The notes below the pieces were generated by a model, which made no database searches, was not told where the DNA came from, and worked only from the letters and a program-made list of their open reading frames with translations. 16,415 nucleotides of DNA from an uncultured Chloroflexota bacterium (GTDB lineage Bacteria; Chloroflexota; Anaerolineae; Aggregatilineales; Phototrophicaceae). Both the position numbers and the translations under genes were made by a program. The first letter of the stretch is position 1, and each line of letters starts with the position of its first letter. The stretch spans positions 1-16,415 of the forward strand of contig CALKIA010000316.1 in NCBI GenBank assembly GCA_937988705.1. Reading direction: 5' to 3'. Shown here piece by piece: positions 1 through 9,866 of this stretch.

Positions 1-3000
1 GGCAGCATCGCTGAGGCATGGACCAGCATCCGAACCGGACGCTGCAAGACGATGCGCGCCATCGCGCCCGCGTGACTGCCCCAGATTGAACTTGGCGAGG
101 ATGTTTCGGTGGTGTCGTCTTTTTCGGGATCATCCTCGAAACTTCCGGTGATGGTGAGATACGGCGGCGTGTCGGGATATTCCGCGCTGATGAAATGCCC
201 CCACGACAGTTCGCTCCATGTGCCGAGCTGCGCGGGGTCGTAGGTTGCTTCGGGGTCAGTTTCATCCAGCCCAAAGCGCGGTTCGCTCGGCTGTTCCTGA
301 AAGGCGAAGAAATAGCCGCCATCGCTCGCTGTATTTTCGGGCGTGGCATCACCCAGCGCGGTGGACATATCGAGGCCAGCAAACCCGAAGAATTTCACGC
401 CAGCGCCTAGATCGCCGCTAAAGGCGGGGAAGATTTGCACTTCGGGCGTTTCTGGCACGCGCAAACGGCGCGTGCTACCGCTCTCTTTGACATCCTTGGC
501 AACCGCTTTGACGGCGTACACGGCAAGATTGGGGTAGCGCTGCAAAATATCCCCTTTGATGAGCAGTACCAGCATGTCGTCGGCAAAGTTGATCAGGTTA
601 TTTCCGAGCGGTTGCGTAACCTGCCACGCTTTGATCGCGCCAATGTCGGGCGCGGTGGGTGTCCAGAAGTGCTTGAACCATGTGCTGCTTAAATCGGCGG
701 GATATTCACGCCAGCGCATTTCGCGGCTCATCTCATGATTGATGCCGAGCAGCAGCGCTTCGACAAATTCGCCGTTCACTTCCGCCAGCCCGACGGTGTT
801 CGCCTCAATTTCACCGATTCCCGGCAGCATAAATTCGGGGCTAAGTTCGTTCACATACGGGTAAACCGCCTCATCAAATGATGGGGATGCAGTGAAAAGT
901 GTCGGGATGGGGCGGTTGCCCCATGACGCATCGGAAAGCTGAATGCGCGCTTGCAGATGTGTGCTGATCGTTTCGGTTGCATTCAGCGCGTTACTGAGCG
1001 AATTGGCAATGGGTTTAAGCGAGTCGCTCGTGGCGATGGGCGGCAGCGGCTGTTCCTCGACACTACTCGACCAATCGTTTAGCGTGTCTTGGAATACCCC
1101 ACCAGCATCACGCACCGCTTCAACCTGTGCGCGCGCCGGGAACCGATTTGGCTCAACCTGATTGATGAATTGGTTGGTGGCGGTTCGCAGCGCGGTGGCG
1201 GCGGTTCGTGTGGCTTGTGCCTGTGGCGATAAGCGATAGCCGCGCCGTTTCAAGTCGTCAAGCTGTGTAATTTGCCCGCTTGCCATCTGGTTAGCGGTCA
1301 GCACCGCATTCACAGTGCTGGCTTGTTCGGTAGGGCGGACCCCACCCACGAGCAAGCCATTTATACGATCAATTTCAAGACCAGTTTGGAGTGCCAGCGA
1401 ATCCGCATACCAATTCAAAGTCGGTTCACGGGTTGGTTTCGGTTCTTCAGAGGAGAGCAAGCTTGCCCCGGCGGGTAATTGGTGGACAGATAGGGCGACC
1501 AGGCGATCTGGTTGCTCGACGACAAGCTGGCGGATTTCATGTTGGATCGAAGTTGTGTGGGTGGTTAGGCGCAGTGTATGGTGCACGACGCTGCCGCTGC
1601 GCGTCAGACGCCCCATATCGCTCGATACCGCGCCGTTCGGGACGGTGGCCGCCTGCAGTTGCCCCCAGATCGTTTTGGTACTGGGCATTATGCGGGCATG
1701 GGCGGCGCGCGTGAGGGTGAGCAGCGCGCCCGATTCAAGCTGATTCACGCGCCCTTGCCAGCGCTCGGCGATCAACGATGCGTAGACGGCTTGCTGCAAA
1801 GTCTGGTTGATCGAGCGCAGTTCGGCCACGGTTTCCCATGCCCGTGCCATGAAATCTTCTTGGTGACGGCGGACGATGCGAACGCCTAAGCCGGCCGCGC
1901 TGCGTGTGCGCGGGTGGTTGTTCACGTCGCCATACCAGACGGGCGTATAGCCGACCGTGCTGCGCTGACCATCCGGTTTAGGCGGCGGCAGCGGCGCGCC
2001 GCTTAACTGTTCATGACCATAGTGCGGCGGCGTGACGACCGGATCGTCGGTCAAGTAGTTGTAGGCACCGTCTGTATCAACAACCTCGGGCGTGAGCAGA
2101 TCGTAAACAGCCGCTCGCAAGGGATCAGTGGTCGGGCGTGGTGGGGGTGTTTTCGGCAGCGGTGTTTCGACAATCGCATTTGGTGAGACGAGTGCGCCAT
2201 AAAAGAGCGTGCTTTTGGGCAGAATGACGGTTTTGGAGGCAAGAATGCCGCTGTTGAGCAAGTCTAGATCGTGCCGCCCGACGGTTTCGTTCAATTCGCG
2301 TGCCTGTAAGCGCTCAACCAGCATTTCAAAATCGCCGAGCGTGCCGGTGGTGAACGACCATGAATGATAGACAGGCAGTTGAATTTCGCTGCGGGTGTCG
2401 CCGATTTCCCAGGCTAGTGTTGGACCGATATCTTCCGGAACGGTCATACCCAGCCCGGCCAGCACACCCGCTTGGAAGGTGGGTATCAGGCAGGCGAGAT
2501 AGGTGGTTGCGGGCTGCAAGTTGCGCGGTGAGAGCAAACGGCTAATGAAGTTCTGCGGTTGGTCGCGCAGCGCCTGGCTAAGATCCGCGGGTGTCGCGTA
2601 GAGCTCGGTTGATTGGACGTGTGCCCAGGCCCACATCTCACTGAGATCTGGCGGCAGTTCACTGATCGGCGTAGTGAGGACCGGTAAGGGCGCATTGGGC
2701 AGCATGCCGATGCTGACGAGTGACTCAGCCAACGTGATGAGCGTGAGCCAAGGGAGTAAGCGATCACCATCCGGCGCAGCAGGTGTGAACATCCAAGGCA
2801 GGTCAGGCGTGGCAAACTCGATGGTTGGGAAATAATTCGGCTCAAAGTCAACCATGTTTGGACGCGGATCAGTCCGGATGATCTGGGCCGGATCAATCCC
2901 GATGACATCGCCGGCGCTGCGCATGCGGAGCGTTTTGCTGACGGTCGAGCCGCCGACGGTGAAGCTGAAGTTGACCGTGGCGTTGACGGAAGAATCGGCT

Positions 3001-3062
3001 TGAATGGAACGAGCCAGCCCGCGCCGCAGCCAAGGCAGAAACCGTAGGTTAAGGTCGGTCAT
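1..3062 (-). CDS. Giant conserved protein of unknown function, 3' end cut off by the window edge
   Basis: The minus-strand frame opens with ATG at 3062, inside an ATGA overlap with the stop of the upstream gene, and stays open to position 1, giving at least 1020 residues. The N-terminus (MTDLNLRFLPWLRRGLA) has charged residues and no signal peptide. Two stretches match what I recall of a large uncharacterised family in actinobacteria, cyanobacteria and Chloroflexota: INHEMSREMRWREYPADL around residues 775-792, followed by WFKHFWT, and YFFAFQEQPSEPRFGLDE starting at residue 917. Between them lies LVLLIKGDILQRYPN, also typical. I know of no assigned activity. No catalytic motif, transmembrane segment or simple repeat stands out. 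The ATGA overlap implies translational coupling to the DUF6603 gene. That it is one intact gene is well supported; family membership is from memory; function is unknown. Confidence 0.85.
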   Translation of the reverse strand, partial: MTDLNLRFLPWLRRGLARSIQADSSVNATVNFSFTVGGSTVSKTLRMRSAGDVIGIDPAQIIRTDPRPNMVDFEPNYFPTIEFATPDLPWMFTPAAPDGDRLLPWLTLITLAESLVSIGMLPNAPLPVLTTPISELPPDLSEMWAWAHVQSTELYATPADLSQALRDQPQNFISRLLSPRNLQPATTYLACLIPTFQAGVLAGLGMTVPEDIGPTLAWEIGDTRSEIQLPVYHSWSFTTGTLGDFEMLVERLQARELNETVGRHDLDLLNSGILASKTVILPKSTLFYGALVSPNAIVETPLPKTPPPRPTTDPLRAAVYDLLTPEVVDTDGAYNYLTDDPVVTPPHYGHEQLSGAPLPPPKPDGQRSTVGYTPVWYGDVNNHPRTRSAAGLGVRIVRRHQEDFMARAWETVAELRSINQTLQQAVYASLIAERWQGRVNQLESGALLTLTRAAHARIMPSTKTIWGQLQAATVPNGAVSSDMGRLTRSGSVVHHTLRLTTHTTSIQHEIRQLVVEQPDRLVALSVHQLPAGASLLSSEEPKPTREPTLNWYADSLALQTGLEIDRINGLLVGGVRPTEQASTVNAVLTANQMASGQITQLDDLKRRGYRLSPQAQATRTAATALRTATNQFINQVEPNRFPARAQVEAVRDAGGVFQDTLNDWSSSVEEQPLPPIATSDSLKPIANSLSNALNATETISTHLQARIQLSDASWGNRPIPTLFTASPSFDEAVYPYVNELSPEFMLPGIGEIEANTVGLAEVNGEFVEALLLGINHEMSREMRWREYPADLSSTWFKHFWTPTAPDIGAIKAWQVTQPLGNNLINFADDMLVLLIKGDILQRYPNLAVYAVKAVAKDVKESGSTRRLRVPETPEVQIFPAFSGDLGAGVKFFGFAGLDMSTALGDATPENTASDGGYFFAFQEQPSEPRFGLDETDPEATYDPAQLGTWSELSWGHFISAEYPDTPPYLTITGSFEDDPEKDDTTETSSPSSIWGSHAGAMARIVLQRPVRMLVHASAML

Positions 3063-6000
3063 TTGCTTACCCTTTCGCCAGTCGTCACCACAATCTGGTC
3101 AGCCATGTTCGCATGGACTTTTTGTGCGGCTTCGGCATGTGTCATAGTGCGAGTGGGTATCCCCGCATCAGAAATGAGCGTGGTGCGGTTAACAATCACA
3201 TAGCGCACCGGCTTTAGCGTGTAGACCTGGGCGGTTGCGGCTGATCGGCTGATCAATGGGCGACTGCTGACCGTTACTTGTTTTTGCAGCGCCAAGGTGT
3301 TGAACACGGCTGTATTGGGCGTGTATGGGGCTTTGAGAAAATAGTTGGTGTTGATAAATTCGGGATCATGGATGATCTGCTCATAGTTGTAAAGCGCGTC
3401 GGAAATTGCGCCGCCATCGGAGTCATCATCGCCAAAGCGTAACCCCGCTTTCATCATCTCGAAGGAGGGCGCGTCCAGCTTTTCATCATTCGCCATTTCA
3501 AAGAACTGGGCGGGCGCGAACCAATCTTCGACAAATTCCCAGGCGATGTCGCCGCCGCCAAGTTCAACATCATCGACCTCAAATTCGTCTTGTCCCTCAA
3601 TTTCAGCCTGGCCGTAATGCTCAAGTTCAATGCCAAGCGGGGCAAGGCGTTGAATCACTTCCACCGAACCGCCCGGATGCACCGTCGGTTCAGCCTCAGG
3701 ATCGCTCACACCCGCTAAAATCACCGCGCCAATTCGTGCACCCGTATCAACGGCATGCCAATTTTCGGATTCTTCGAGTGCGGCCACCAGATCGCCGATC
3801 AGGGGGACTTCATCGATTTCATCGAGCGGGCTTTTAGCGCCAATCGATTCTTCGATGTTCACTTCTTTCGCTAGACCAAATAGTTTGAACTGGGCTTGAC
3901 CGCGAATAAAGTAGGGATTGGGGCCGCTGAGGTATCCGGTGAGCAGTACGCCAAGCAGTTCAATTGAGCCAGCGCTAACCGTGATGTAGAAGCGCATATC
4001 GGCCACGAACTGAAAGGGTGAGAATGTGATCATCGTATTGAACTCGAAGCCACCCTCGATCCTGAAGCCGATAAGCTTCGCGCTCAGGTACAACCCGGCA
4101 CCGAATTGGACGGTATTGGCGCTTATGGCGAGATAGGTTTCGAGCGAGATACTCAGCCAATCGCCAACGTTCAAGCCAAAGCCCAAACGCTGCAAAGTCG
4201 GGAACGATTCTGGCGGGACAAAGGCTGGATGGAAACCGCCTAACGCCAACAAGAACGACGGTTGGCCCAATAACGCAGCTTTGAGCGCCATTTCACCCGT
4301 CAGCACGAACCCGACAATCTGCGAATCGCGCAAGCCAGCGCGGATATCAATCGTGCCGAGGGTTAAGTCAATTACCGCGACGATATCGAAATGAAATTCG
4401 ATCAATGGCGCTTCTTTGGCCGGCAGAACGGATTCTGCCTGCCCGATCAACATGAGGATGATGTCGGGCACTTGGATGATAAAACCGACATCCCCTGTGA
4501 TGATGGCGGGAGATCCCCACCCGATTTGCAGCATCGCCCCCACCACAAATGATCCGGGGGTAGTGGGGAACGCAGCTTGAATATCGCTCAGAATCTTCGG
4601 GGCATTCGCAATCGGATCATCAGGGAACAGTACCGAATCGAGCAGCCCGGTGCGGACGCCCTCTAAGAACACATCTGTATCAATCGAACGGTGAATACCG
4701 ATCAAACCGCCGACTTTTTCGAGTGTGAAACCGAAACCAAGCGGAATGCCGCCTAAATTGACATTGATGCTGACGAACATGCTCCATGCGTTCGGATCAT
4801 CGGGCAGCTTGGTGGTGATGATCGCGGTTGCAGTGACACCAATTACCGCCAGCTGCACCGTGATCAGGCCGCTGTATTCGCCTTTTTCGTGATTCAGGTC
4901 AATGAAGCCGCCGCCGTAGACAATATCGAGGAAATTGAGGGCTATCCCCGCGCCGGTTGGCGGCTTAAAGGCCAGCGCAATATCTAAACCACCTAAACCA
5001 TTCGTGGTCGGGTCGTCATCGGGTGTGATGGAGGTGATCAACCCGATGCGGTTAACTGTGAAGGTCAGCGGCGGGACCTCAGCGGAGAAGGTCACCGCCG
5101 CCGTGATTTCGATGTTTTCGGCGGCGAGCACCAGCACGAGGTACAGCTCGTGCAGGGTGACGAAGGCAATATCAAGGTTGAGGGGGATGATGATCTCAAG
5201 ACCGGCGCTGCCTTCGATGGCAAAACCGGTTTTGTTTGACCACACCAGCCGTGCCGCAAGACTGGCGTTGATCTCCACATTTTTCATCAATTCGCTGACG
5301 AATGAATCAGCCTCACTCGGGTTCAGGATCAACTTCAAACCCGTATCATGACCGCCCAGCGCGATGATAATTTCGGGATCGGACGGGCTGCCGGTGAAAG
5401 TGACAGCGACTTCAGCATCGGCAATCTCTAGGCGCATCCCATCTGGTTTGCCGATCAATACTTGTGGTTCTTCAGGCTGCCAGATCAAGCTCATTTTCTG
5501 ATCCAGCGCCACACTCGCCCCCAGCGTTTCTTGCCGACCGTCTGGCTTGATGAAAATGCCTGTGCCGCTGATTTCGGCTGATCCGGTGAGCGCTAATTCA
5601 ATCGTATCGCTTGGGGTGATGCTGGCATTGGCGATGCCCTGAATGAACGGCTCGATGTACAACCCGAGATCGTCGTCCGTGTTGACGGGCAGAACGCGTA
5701 GACCCGCGCGCGTGAAGCCGTTCTCGATAAAGATGACTTCGGTGGCGTGGAGGGTGAGCGTTTCTGACAGGTCAGGGAAAAAGCGGGCGCGTAAGGTGTC
5801 GCTGATGGGCGCTTGAACGGTCTGCAAACCCAGTGCGCCCACAAAGCCTTTAATCGCGGCGGTGATAGCAGTTGTTTGCAGGTCATCACCCCAGCCGTAG
5901 ATCGTTTTGAGATGTCCAACCGGATCCGTGACGGCAGGAAGTAGGCGATCCCAGCGCAGCTTTGACGGGCTGCTGAACCACCACAGCGAACCATCGACGA

Positions 6001-6460
6001 TGTCCGGTTCGACCAGTCCGAAAACGTCCATCAAACCGTATAAGCCGCTGGCTTTATCCATAATCAAATCGATCAGCAGTAAGTTGATCAAGCGCGGCGC
6101 GAACTCATCGCTCCAGAACACTTCACTGTTGAGCGGCGCAGGCAGTGCAGCGATGTTGCTGAGGTCGGCATGGGCAAGGTCATAAAGCGCCAGGCTGATG
6201 CTAGAGGCAGCTTCGACCACCGCCGCCACATTCGGATCGCTGTCGTCGCTTTCTAGGTCAGCCAGCGCGTTGGTCAGGCCCGATAAGCCGTTGCTGATGC
6301 CCAATATCGAATTGACCAGCGCCATTTGATCGTCAGTGAGTTTGACGCGCCAGCCCAAACGACTAAGTAGAATCGTGAAATTATTAGCTGAAGCCAGCGA
6401 CGATGATAGCGCGGCGAAGGCTTCTCCCAATCCTCTGGCAATATTGAGTGGATAGCTCAT
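3059..6460 (-). CDS. DUF6603-type giant beta-rich protein
   Basis: This encodes about 1133 residues. I chose the ATG at 6460 (MSYPLNIARG) because GGAG lies 10 bases upstream and it follows the previous stop by 25 bp. In-frame ATGs at 6496 and 6529 would overlap the upstream gene. The middle of the protein, roughly residues 490-870, is a long series of alternating hydrophobic strands with the hallmarks I associate with DUF6603: GFGFTLEKVGGLIGIHRSID, then LLDSVLFPDDPIANAPKIL, then MLQIGWGSP and LALGGFHPAFVPP. The C-terminal ~240 residues form a distinct acidic module containing VIQRLAPLGIELEHYGQ, DWFAPAQFFEMANDEKL and PSFE, which I recall as recurring in this protein family. There is no signal peptide or clear helical membrane span, despite strong hydrophobicity. 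DUF6603 has no known biochemical role. The stop codon overlaps the next start. Confidence 0.85.
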   Translation of the reverse strand: MSYPLNIARGLGEAFAALSSSLASANNFTILLSRLGWRVKLTDDQMALVNSILGISNGLSGLTNALADLESDDSDPNVAAVVEAASSISLALYDLAHADLSNIAALPAPLNSEVFWSDEFAPRLINLLLIDLIMDKASGLYGLMDVFGLVEPDIVDGSLWWFSSPSKLRWDRLLPAVTDPVGHLKTIYGWGDDLQTTAITAAIKGFVGALGLQTVQAPISDTLRARFFPDLSETLTLHATEVIFIENGFTRAGLRVLPVNTDDDLGLYIEPFIQGIANASITPSDTIELALTGSAEISGTGIFIKPDGRQETLGASVALDQKMSLIWQPEEPQVLIGKPDGMRLEIADAEVAVTFTGSPSDPEIIIALGGHDTGLKLILNPSEADSFVSELMKNVEINASLAARLVWSNKTGFAIEGSAGLEIIIPLNLDIAFVTLHELYLVLVLAAENIEITAAVTFSAEVPPLTFTVNRIGLITSITPDDDPTTNGLGGLDIALAFKPPTGAGIALNFLDIVYGGGFIDLNHEKGEYSGLITVQLAVIGVTATAIITTKLPDDPNAWSMFVSINVNLGGIPLGFGFTLEKVGGLIGIHRSIDTDVFLEGVRTGLLDSVLFPDDPIANAPKILSDIQAAFPTTPGSFVVGAMLQIGWGSPAIITGDVGFIIQVPDIILMLIGQAESVLPAKEAPLIEFHFDIVAVIDLTLGTIDIRAGLRDSQIVGFVLTGEMALKAALLGQPSFLLALGGFHPAFVPPESFPTLQRLGFGLNVGDWLSISLETYLAISANTVQFGAGLYLSAKLIGFRIEGGFEFNTMITFSPFQFVADMRFYITVSAGSIELLGVLLTGYLSGPNPYFIRGQAQFKLFGLAKEVNIEESIGAKSPLDEIDEVPLIGDLVAALEESENWHAVDTGARIGAVILAGVSDPEAEPTVHPGGSVEVIQRLAPLGIELEHYGQAEIEGQDEFEVDDVELGGGDIAWEFVEDWFAPAQFFEMANDEKLDAPSFEMMKAGLRFGDDDSDGGAISDALYNYEQIIHDPEFINTNYFLKAPYTPNTAVFNTLALQKQVTVSSRPLISRSAATAQVYTLKPVRYVIVNRTTLISDAGIPTRTMTHAEAAQKVHANMADQIVVTTGERVSK

Positions 6461-6485
6461 GCGTGGTTTGCTCCGTATCTCGCGC

Positions 6486-9400
6486 TCATCCGGCATCGCT
6501 TTCGCTGAGACTCTCGCCCAAGGCAACAACCAGTTCGCCGTTCAGGTAGATCATGACCGTTTGCCATGTTTCATCGCGTTCGGGTGCGCCGTAGACATTG
6601 GCATACAATTCGCCAAAACCTTGAACGACGGTGTTCTGCGGTAGGATCAAGAATTCATCGTCGGTGAGCAGGCTGCGAATGTAGTCATAGACGGCTTGGG
6701 CGCGTTTTTGCGAGAGCCAGAGGTTATAGGGATCGGTACCGATGGGGCTGGCGTGACCATTGATGGTGAGCTTGGTATCGCGGCGGCGGAAGATGATCAG
6801 GTATTCCGCGACCATGCTGCGCAGCAGATGTTTGTCGTCATCAACAAGCTCCCATTCATCAATTTCATTGTAGGTGCGCCCGCCCGTGTGCGACATCACG
6901 CGCCATGTCAGGGAGTCGATAGCTGAGAACATCCCCTCAAGCACCCCATAGGCATCGTGTCCCATCAGGTCTTCAGAGAGGTGGAGAATCGCGCCATTAA
7001 GTGCTGCCGCTTCTAGGATACCTGCTGCCCCGTAAGAATAATCAACCCAATTCAAGCCGTAAGAGATAATGGGCAATTTTGGGTCGAGATCAAATGGATT
7101 ACCCATGAAGGTTGTTGTGCTGAGGGTAAAGCCCAGTCGAATATCGTTTGGGTCAACACCCATCCACTCGGCAAACATTTGGACAGGTCCGAAGTTCTGA
7201 ATCTGCCCTTCAAGCCAGCCGCCCACGTCGATGATATGCCAATGAAGATTGATAAAATCGAGATCGGCTCGTAAATCCACCACCACGCCAGCTTGAAAGC
7301 CCAATTGAAAAATCGGGCCGCTAAAATCGCCGGGATCCCAATTGACACTCGCGTACATGCGCTGCGTGCTGTCGGCTTTAAAATACATACCTTTTGAGAA
7401 GCCCGCTGCGACCCCGGCAAGAAAACCCACGTAGCTGTGAATTTCGCTGGGTGCCCAACCGGGATATTGTGTGCCGTGTGGTGAGATTTTCGTGATTTCC
7501 AGAATGAAGATGCTGACATCAATGGCTACGGGGAGAACGCCTTTTTCAAGCTTGACCAAGAAGTCAAGAATGACTTCAGCCGCAGCGAACGTCTTCTTAA
7601 TGCCCAGCGTGATTAGCTTATCAGCAACTGCCCCCTGACCTTTTTCGCCTAAGCCGTTATCGCCCCAATCGTAGATGTGACTCTCGGCAGTACCATCATC
7701 CACTGCCTGTTCAATCTCTAGGCTCCGTTCGGGGATGGAGTCACCAAAGATCGTCCGGGTGTACATCAGGAGGTTGCTGTTAATCGGGCGACGCAGAAAA
7801 ACGCTCAGAACGGTCAGCGCATCAATGTTGATGTCGCCCAGCACCACAATTCGCTGGGATAGAACGTGCATGATAAACGAGCGGATCTGATCGAGCTGCG
7901 GCCCTGCGTTAACCAGACTCCATGTTAGCGCACTAACGCAGGCATAACGCGCCATCCATTCCGCAAAGTTGTGATCAATCTCTTCAAGGGCATCCAGTGT
8001 TGCCCTATCCGTAATTCCACTGTCTGTCTCAAAGGCATACGCGTACTCCCCAATGCTGGTGAGCAAGTAATTGGCGGCGGCTAAGATGCGGACTTTGTCA
8101 TAGCTGTGAAGGGGGAAGCGCTGCGCAATCACCAGTGAATCGCGAGCGCTCAGCGGTGCGGCGATCAAGTCCGGCTGCGGTAGATAGGGCAGCGCGTTCA
8201 CGCGACGCAAGACAATGGTTTCTGAACCGATAGTGACTTCGAGTTGAACACTGTGCTCGGGCAAAAATGTGTCGTACACGTCCGTATTCGGCATGATTTC
8301 GTCGAGTGGCAGCAGCGGAATCTTCGTGATCTTTACAGTCCCTCTTTGAGCACTCAGACTGTAATCGTAGTAAGCCTCGCTCGTGGTCTTGTCGGGGAGT
8401 TTCAGATAGGGCTTCACTGACTGGAAGTTGGTGTTTTCCCAGCGAAAAACGTTCATGAATACTTCTTCTAGGCCAGCGCTGTAGTCCTGCCCCGGCAGCG
8501 TGTCGAGGCAAAAACGGTAGTGCTTCCAGCGAACATAGCGACCACCGTTATACTGGTCACTGCATATTCCCGGCTGTTCGCGAAACTGCCAGTGCCCTTG
8601 CGCGTACAACCCTGCTTGGTTAAGTTGCAACGTGTGATAGTCAAACGGATCGGTATCGAAATTGGGCGCACCTGGAGTGGGAACTTGTTCGTAAAAGCCG
8701 GTGATGTCGAATGGCAGGATGACTTTGGGAATGCTTGGTTCGGCGCTGCGTCCGAGCATGTCGATCACGGTCATTTCTTCCATCAGCATCAAGACATTGA
8801 TGTAATGCAGCGCCGAACCGTTCAGAACCAGCGACTCAATCAGATCGCGGACGTGTTTGTATTTGATCCATTCGCGTTGGGTATGCGTGCCGGTGAAAAT
8901 CGTCTCAATGCTGGTCTTGATTTCGGGGATCACCTGCGATTGGATTTTTCGCCCTTTTAGAGACAATGCCTGTTTCAGGGTCTGTTTGAAACTGCCCTTT
9001 TGTAAGTCCAACAGCCACCATTTAAAGGTCGATTCATTTATCGTCTCCAACCAACCTGAAACATCCAACCCCATGTTGATCAGCGTCAGATTATGCGTTT
9101 CGAGTTCATCTTCAGTGCCCAATAGGGTATCGCCCGTGATCATCGCGCCCCAGTGGATCGGATTGAGATATTTGAGCAATCCTGAACGAGCATCGGGGGT
9201 GGCTTGCTTGGCTATCCACTCTGTCGCCAGCGCCTCAGCAAGGGCTTCAGTCAAGTCCGTCACGCTGTTATTGAGCCCGGTCGTCACATCTTGAAGCTTG
9301 ACGTTTGCGCCACTATTCGAGATGTTGCCGCCTAACAGAAGCCAGATCGCGTTGTGGGTTTCAAGTTGGTTATGCGAAAATCCCAAGCCTGTGAGCGAAA

Positions 9401-9866
9401 CAGGCATACTGAAAAACTGCTCACTGGCGGATTCACCCCACCACATGGGGCGTGGAGTGATACGCAGCGCGAGACATAGGTTGTTGTTCGCTAGAAAGTC
9501 TCTCTGGATCAGGTATTGAAGCGCATTTTCCGTGTCGGACGGATCAGCACTGCCGATACTGTATTCACCTTTCAGGCAGTTAATGAAAACACCCGAACTC
9601 ACGCCATTGGTCGCCATGGCTGCCAGCGTCACCGCTTCAAGCTGGTAGCCCGCCAGATTGAGCAGCACCGCCATCGGATGAACGAAATTCAGCGCTTGAT
9701 CGACGTTCTGGGGCGCGATATCCCCTTCCATGAATTTGTTCTCACGGTAATCGGCATTGGGCGAGCGCATTCCCTGAAATACACCCAACTTAACCAAGAG
9801 CTGGGGGAGTAGAAAGGTGCGATATTCAAATCTCTTGGCTGCGCTGCTTCCCGTATCAATCGCCAT
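6486..9866 (-). CDS. Giant protein of unknown function with C-terminal OmpA-like domain
   Basis: This encodes about 1126 residues from the ATG at 9866 (MAIDTGSSAAKRFEYRTF). The frame continues upstream to an ATG at 9971, but that start lacks a ribosome site, while a GGGGGA tract lies 13 bases before 9866, which is rather far. The start is therefore uncertain. Residues ~1033-1115 resemble an OmpA C-terminal peptidoglycan-binding fold: LTINGHASPIGTDPYNLWLS, then QKRAQAVYDYI, then GFGE. These correspond to the GHTDxxG..YN..LS..RA..V and GxGE pattern of the family. The usual NRRV is replaced by DETWQTV. The remaining ~1000 residues match nothing I recognise. The section around 780-960 is hydrophobic, with beta-rich segments like the DUF6603 neighbour. 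No signal peptide is visible, which is odd for an OmpA-type domain. It is the first gene of the three-gene transcription unit. Confidence 0.82.
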   Translation of the reverse strand: MAIDTGSSAAKRFEYRTFLLPQLLVKLGVFQGMRSPNADYRENKFMEGDIAPQNVDQALNFVHPMAVLLNLAGYQLEAVTLAAMATNGVSSGVFINCLKGEYSIGSADPSDTENALQYLIQRDFLANNNLCLALRITPRPMWWGESASEQFFSMPVSLTGLGFSHNQLETHNAIWLLLGGNISNSGANVKLQDVTTGLNNSVTDLTEALAEALATEWIAKQATPDARSGLLKYLNPIHWGAMITGDTLLGTEDELETHNLTLINMGLDVSGWLETINESTFKWWLLDLQKGSFKQTLKQALSLKGRKIQSQVIPEIKTSIETIFTGTHTQREWIKYKHVRDLIESLVLNGSALHYINVLMLMEEMTVIDMLGRSAEPSIPKVILPFDITGFYEQVPTPGAPNFDTDPFDYHTLQLNQAGLYAQGHWQFREQPGICSDQYNGGRYVRWKHYRFCLDTLPGQDYSAGLEEVFMNVFRWENTNFQSVKPYLKLPDKTTSEAYYDYSLSAQRGTVKITKIPLLPLDEIMPNTDVYDTFLPEHSVQLEVTIGSETIVLRRVNALPYLPQPDLIAAPLSARDSLVIAQRFPLHSYDKVRILAAANYLLTSIGEYAYAFETDSGITDRATLDALEEIDHNFAEWMARYACVSALTWSLVNAGPQLDQIRSFIMHVLSQRIVVLGDINIDALTVLSVFLRRPINSNLLMYTRTIFGDSIPERSLEIEQAVDDGTAESHIYDWGDNGLGEKGQGAVADKLITLGIKKTFAAAEVILDFLVKLEKGVLPVAIDVSIFILEITKISPHGTQYPGWAPSEIHSYVGFLAGVAAGFSKGMYFKADSTQRMYASVNWDPGDFSGPIFQLGFQAGVVVDLRADLDFINLHWHIIDVGGWLEGQIQNFGPVQMFAEWMGVDPNDIRLGFTLSTTTFMGNPFDLDPKLPIISYGLNWVDYSYGAAGILEAAALNGAILHLSEDLMGHDAYGVLEGMFSAIDSLTWRVMSHTGGRTYNEIDEWELVDDDKHLLRSMVAEYLIIFRRRDTKLTINGHASPIGTDPYNLWLSQKRAQAVYDYIRSLLTDDEFLILPQNTVVQGFGELYANVYGAPERDETWQTVMIYLNGELVVALGESLSESDAG

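Noticed and set aside
1315..1743. Plus-strand frames of 100-140 codons in 195-1889
   Set aside because: They overlap the continuous minus-strand frame of the giant protein and show no recognisable family.
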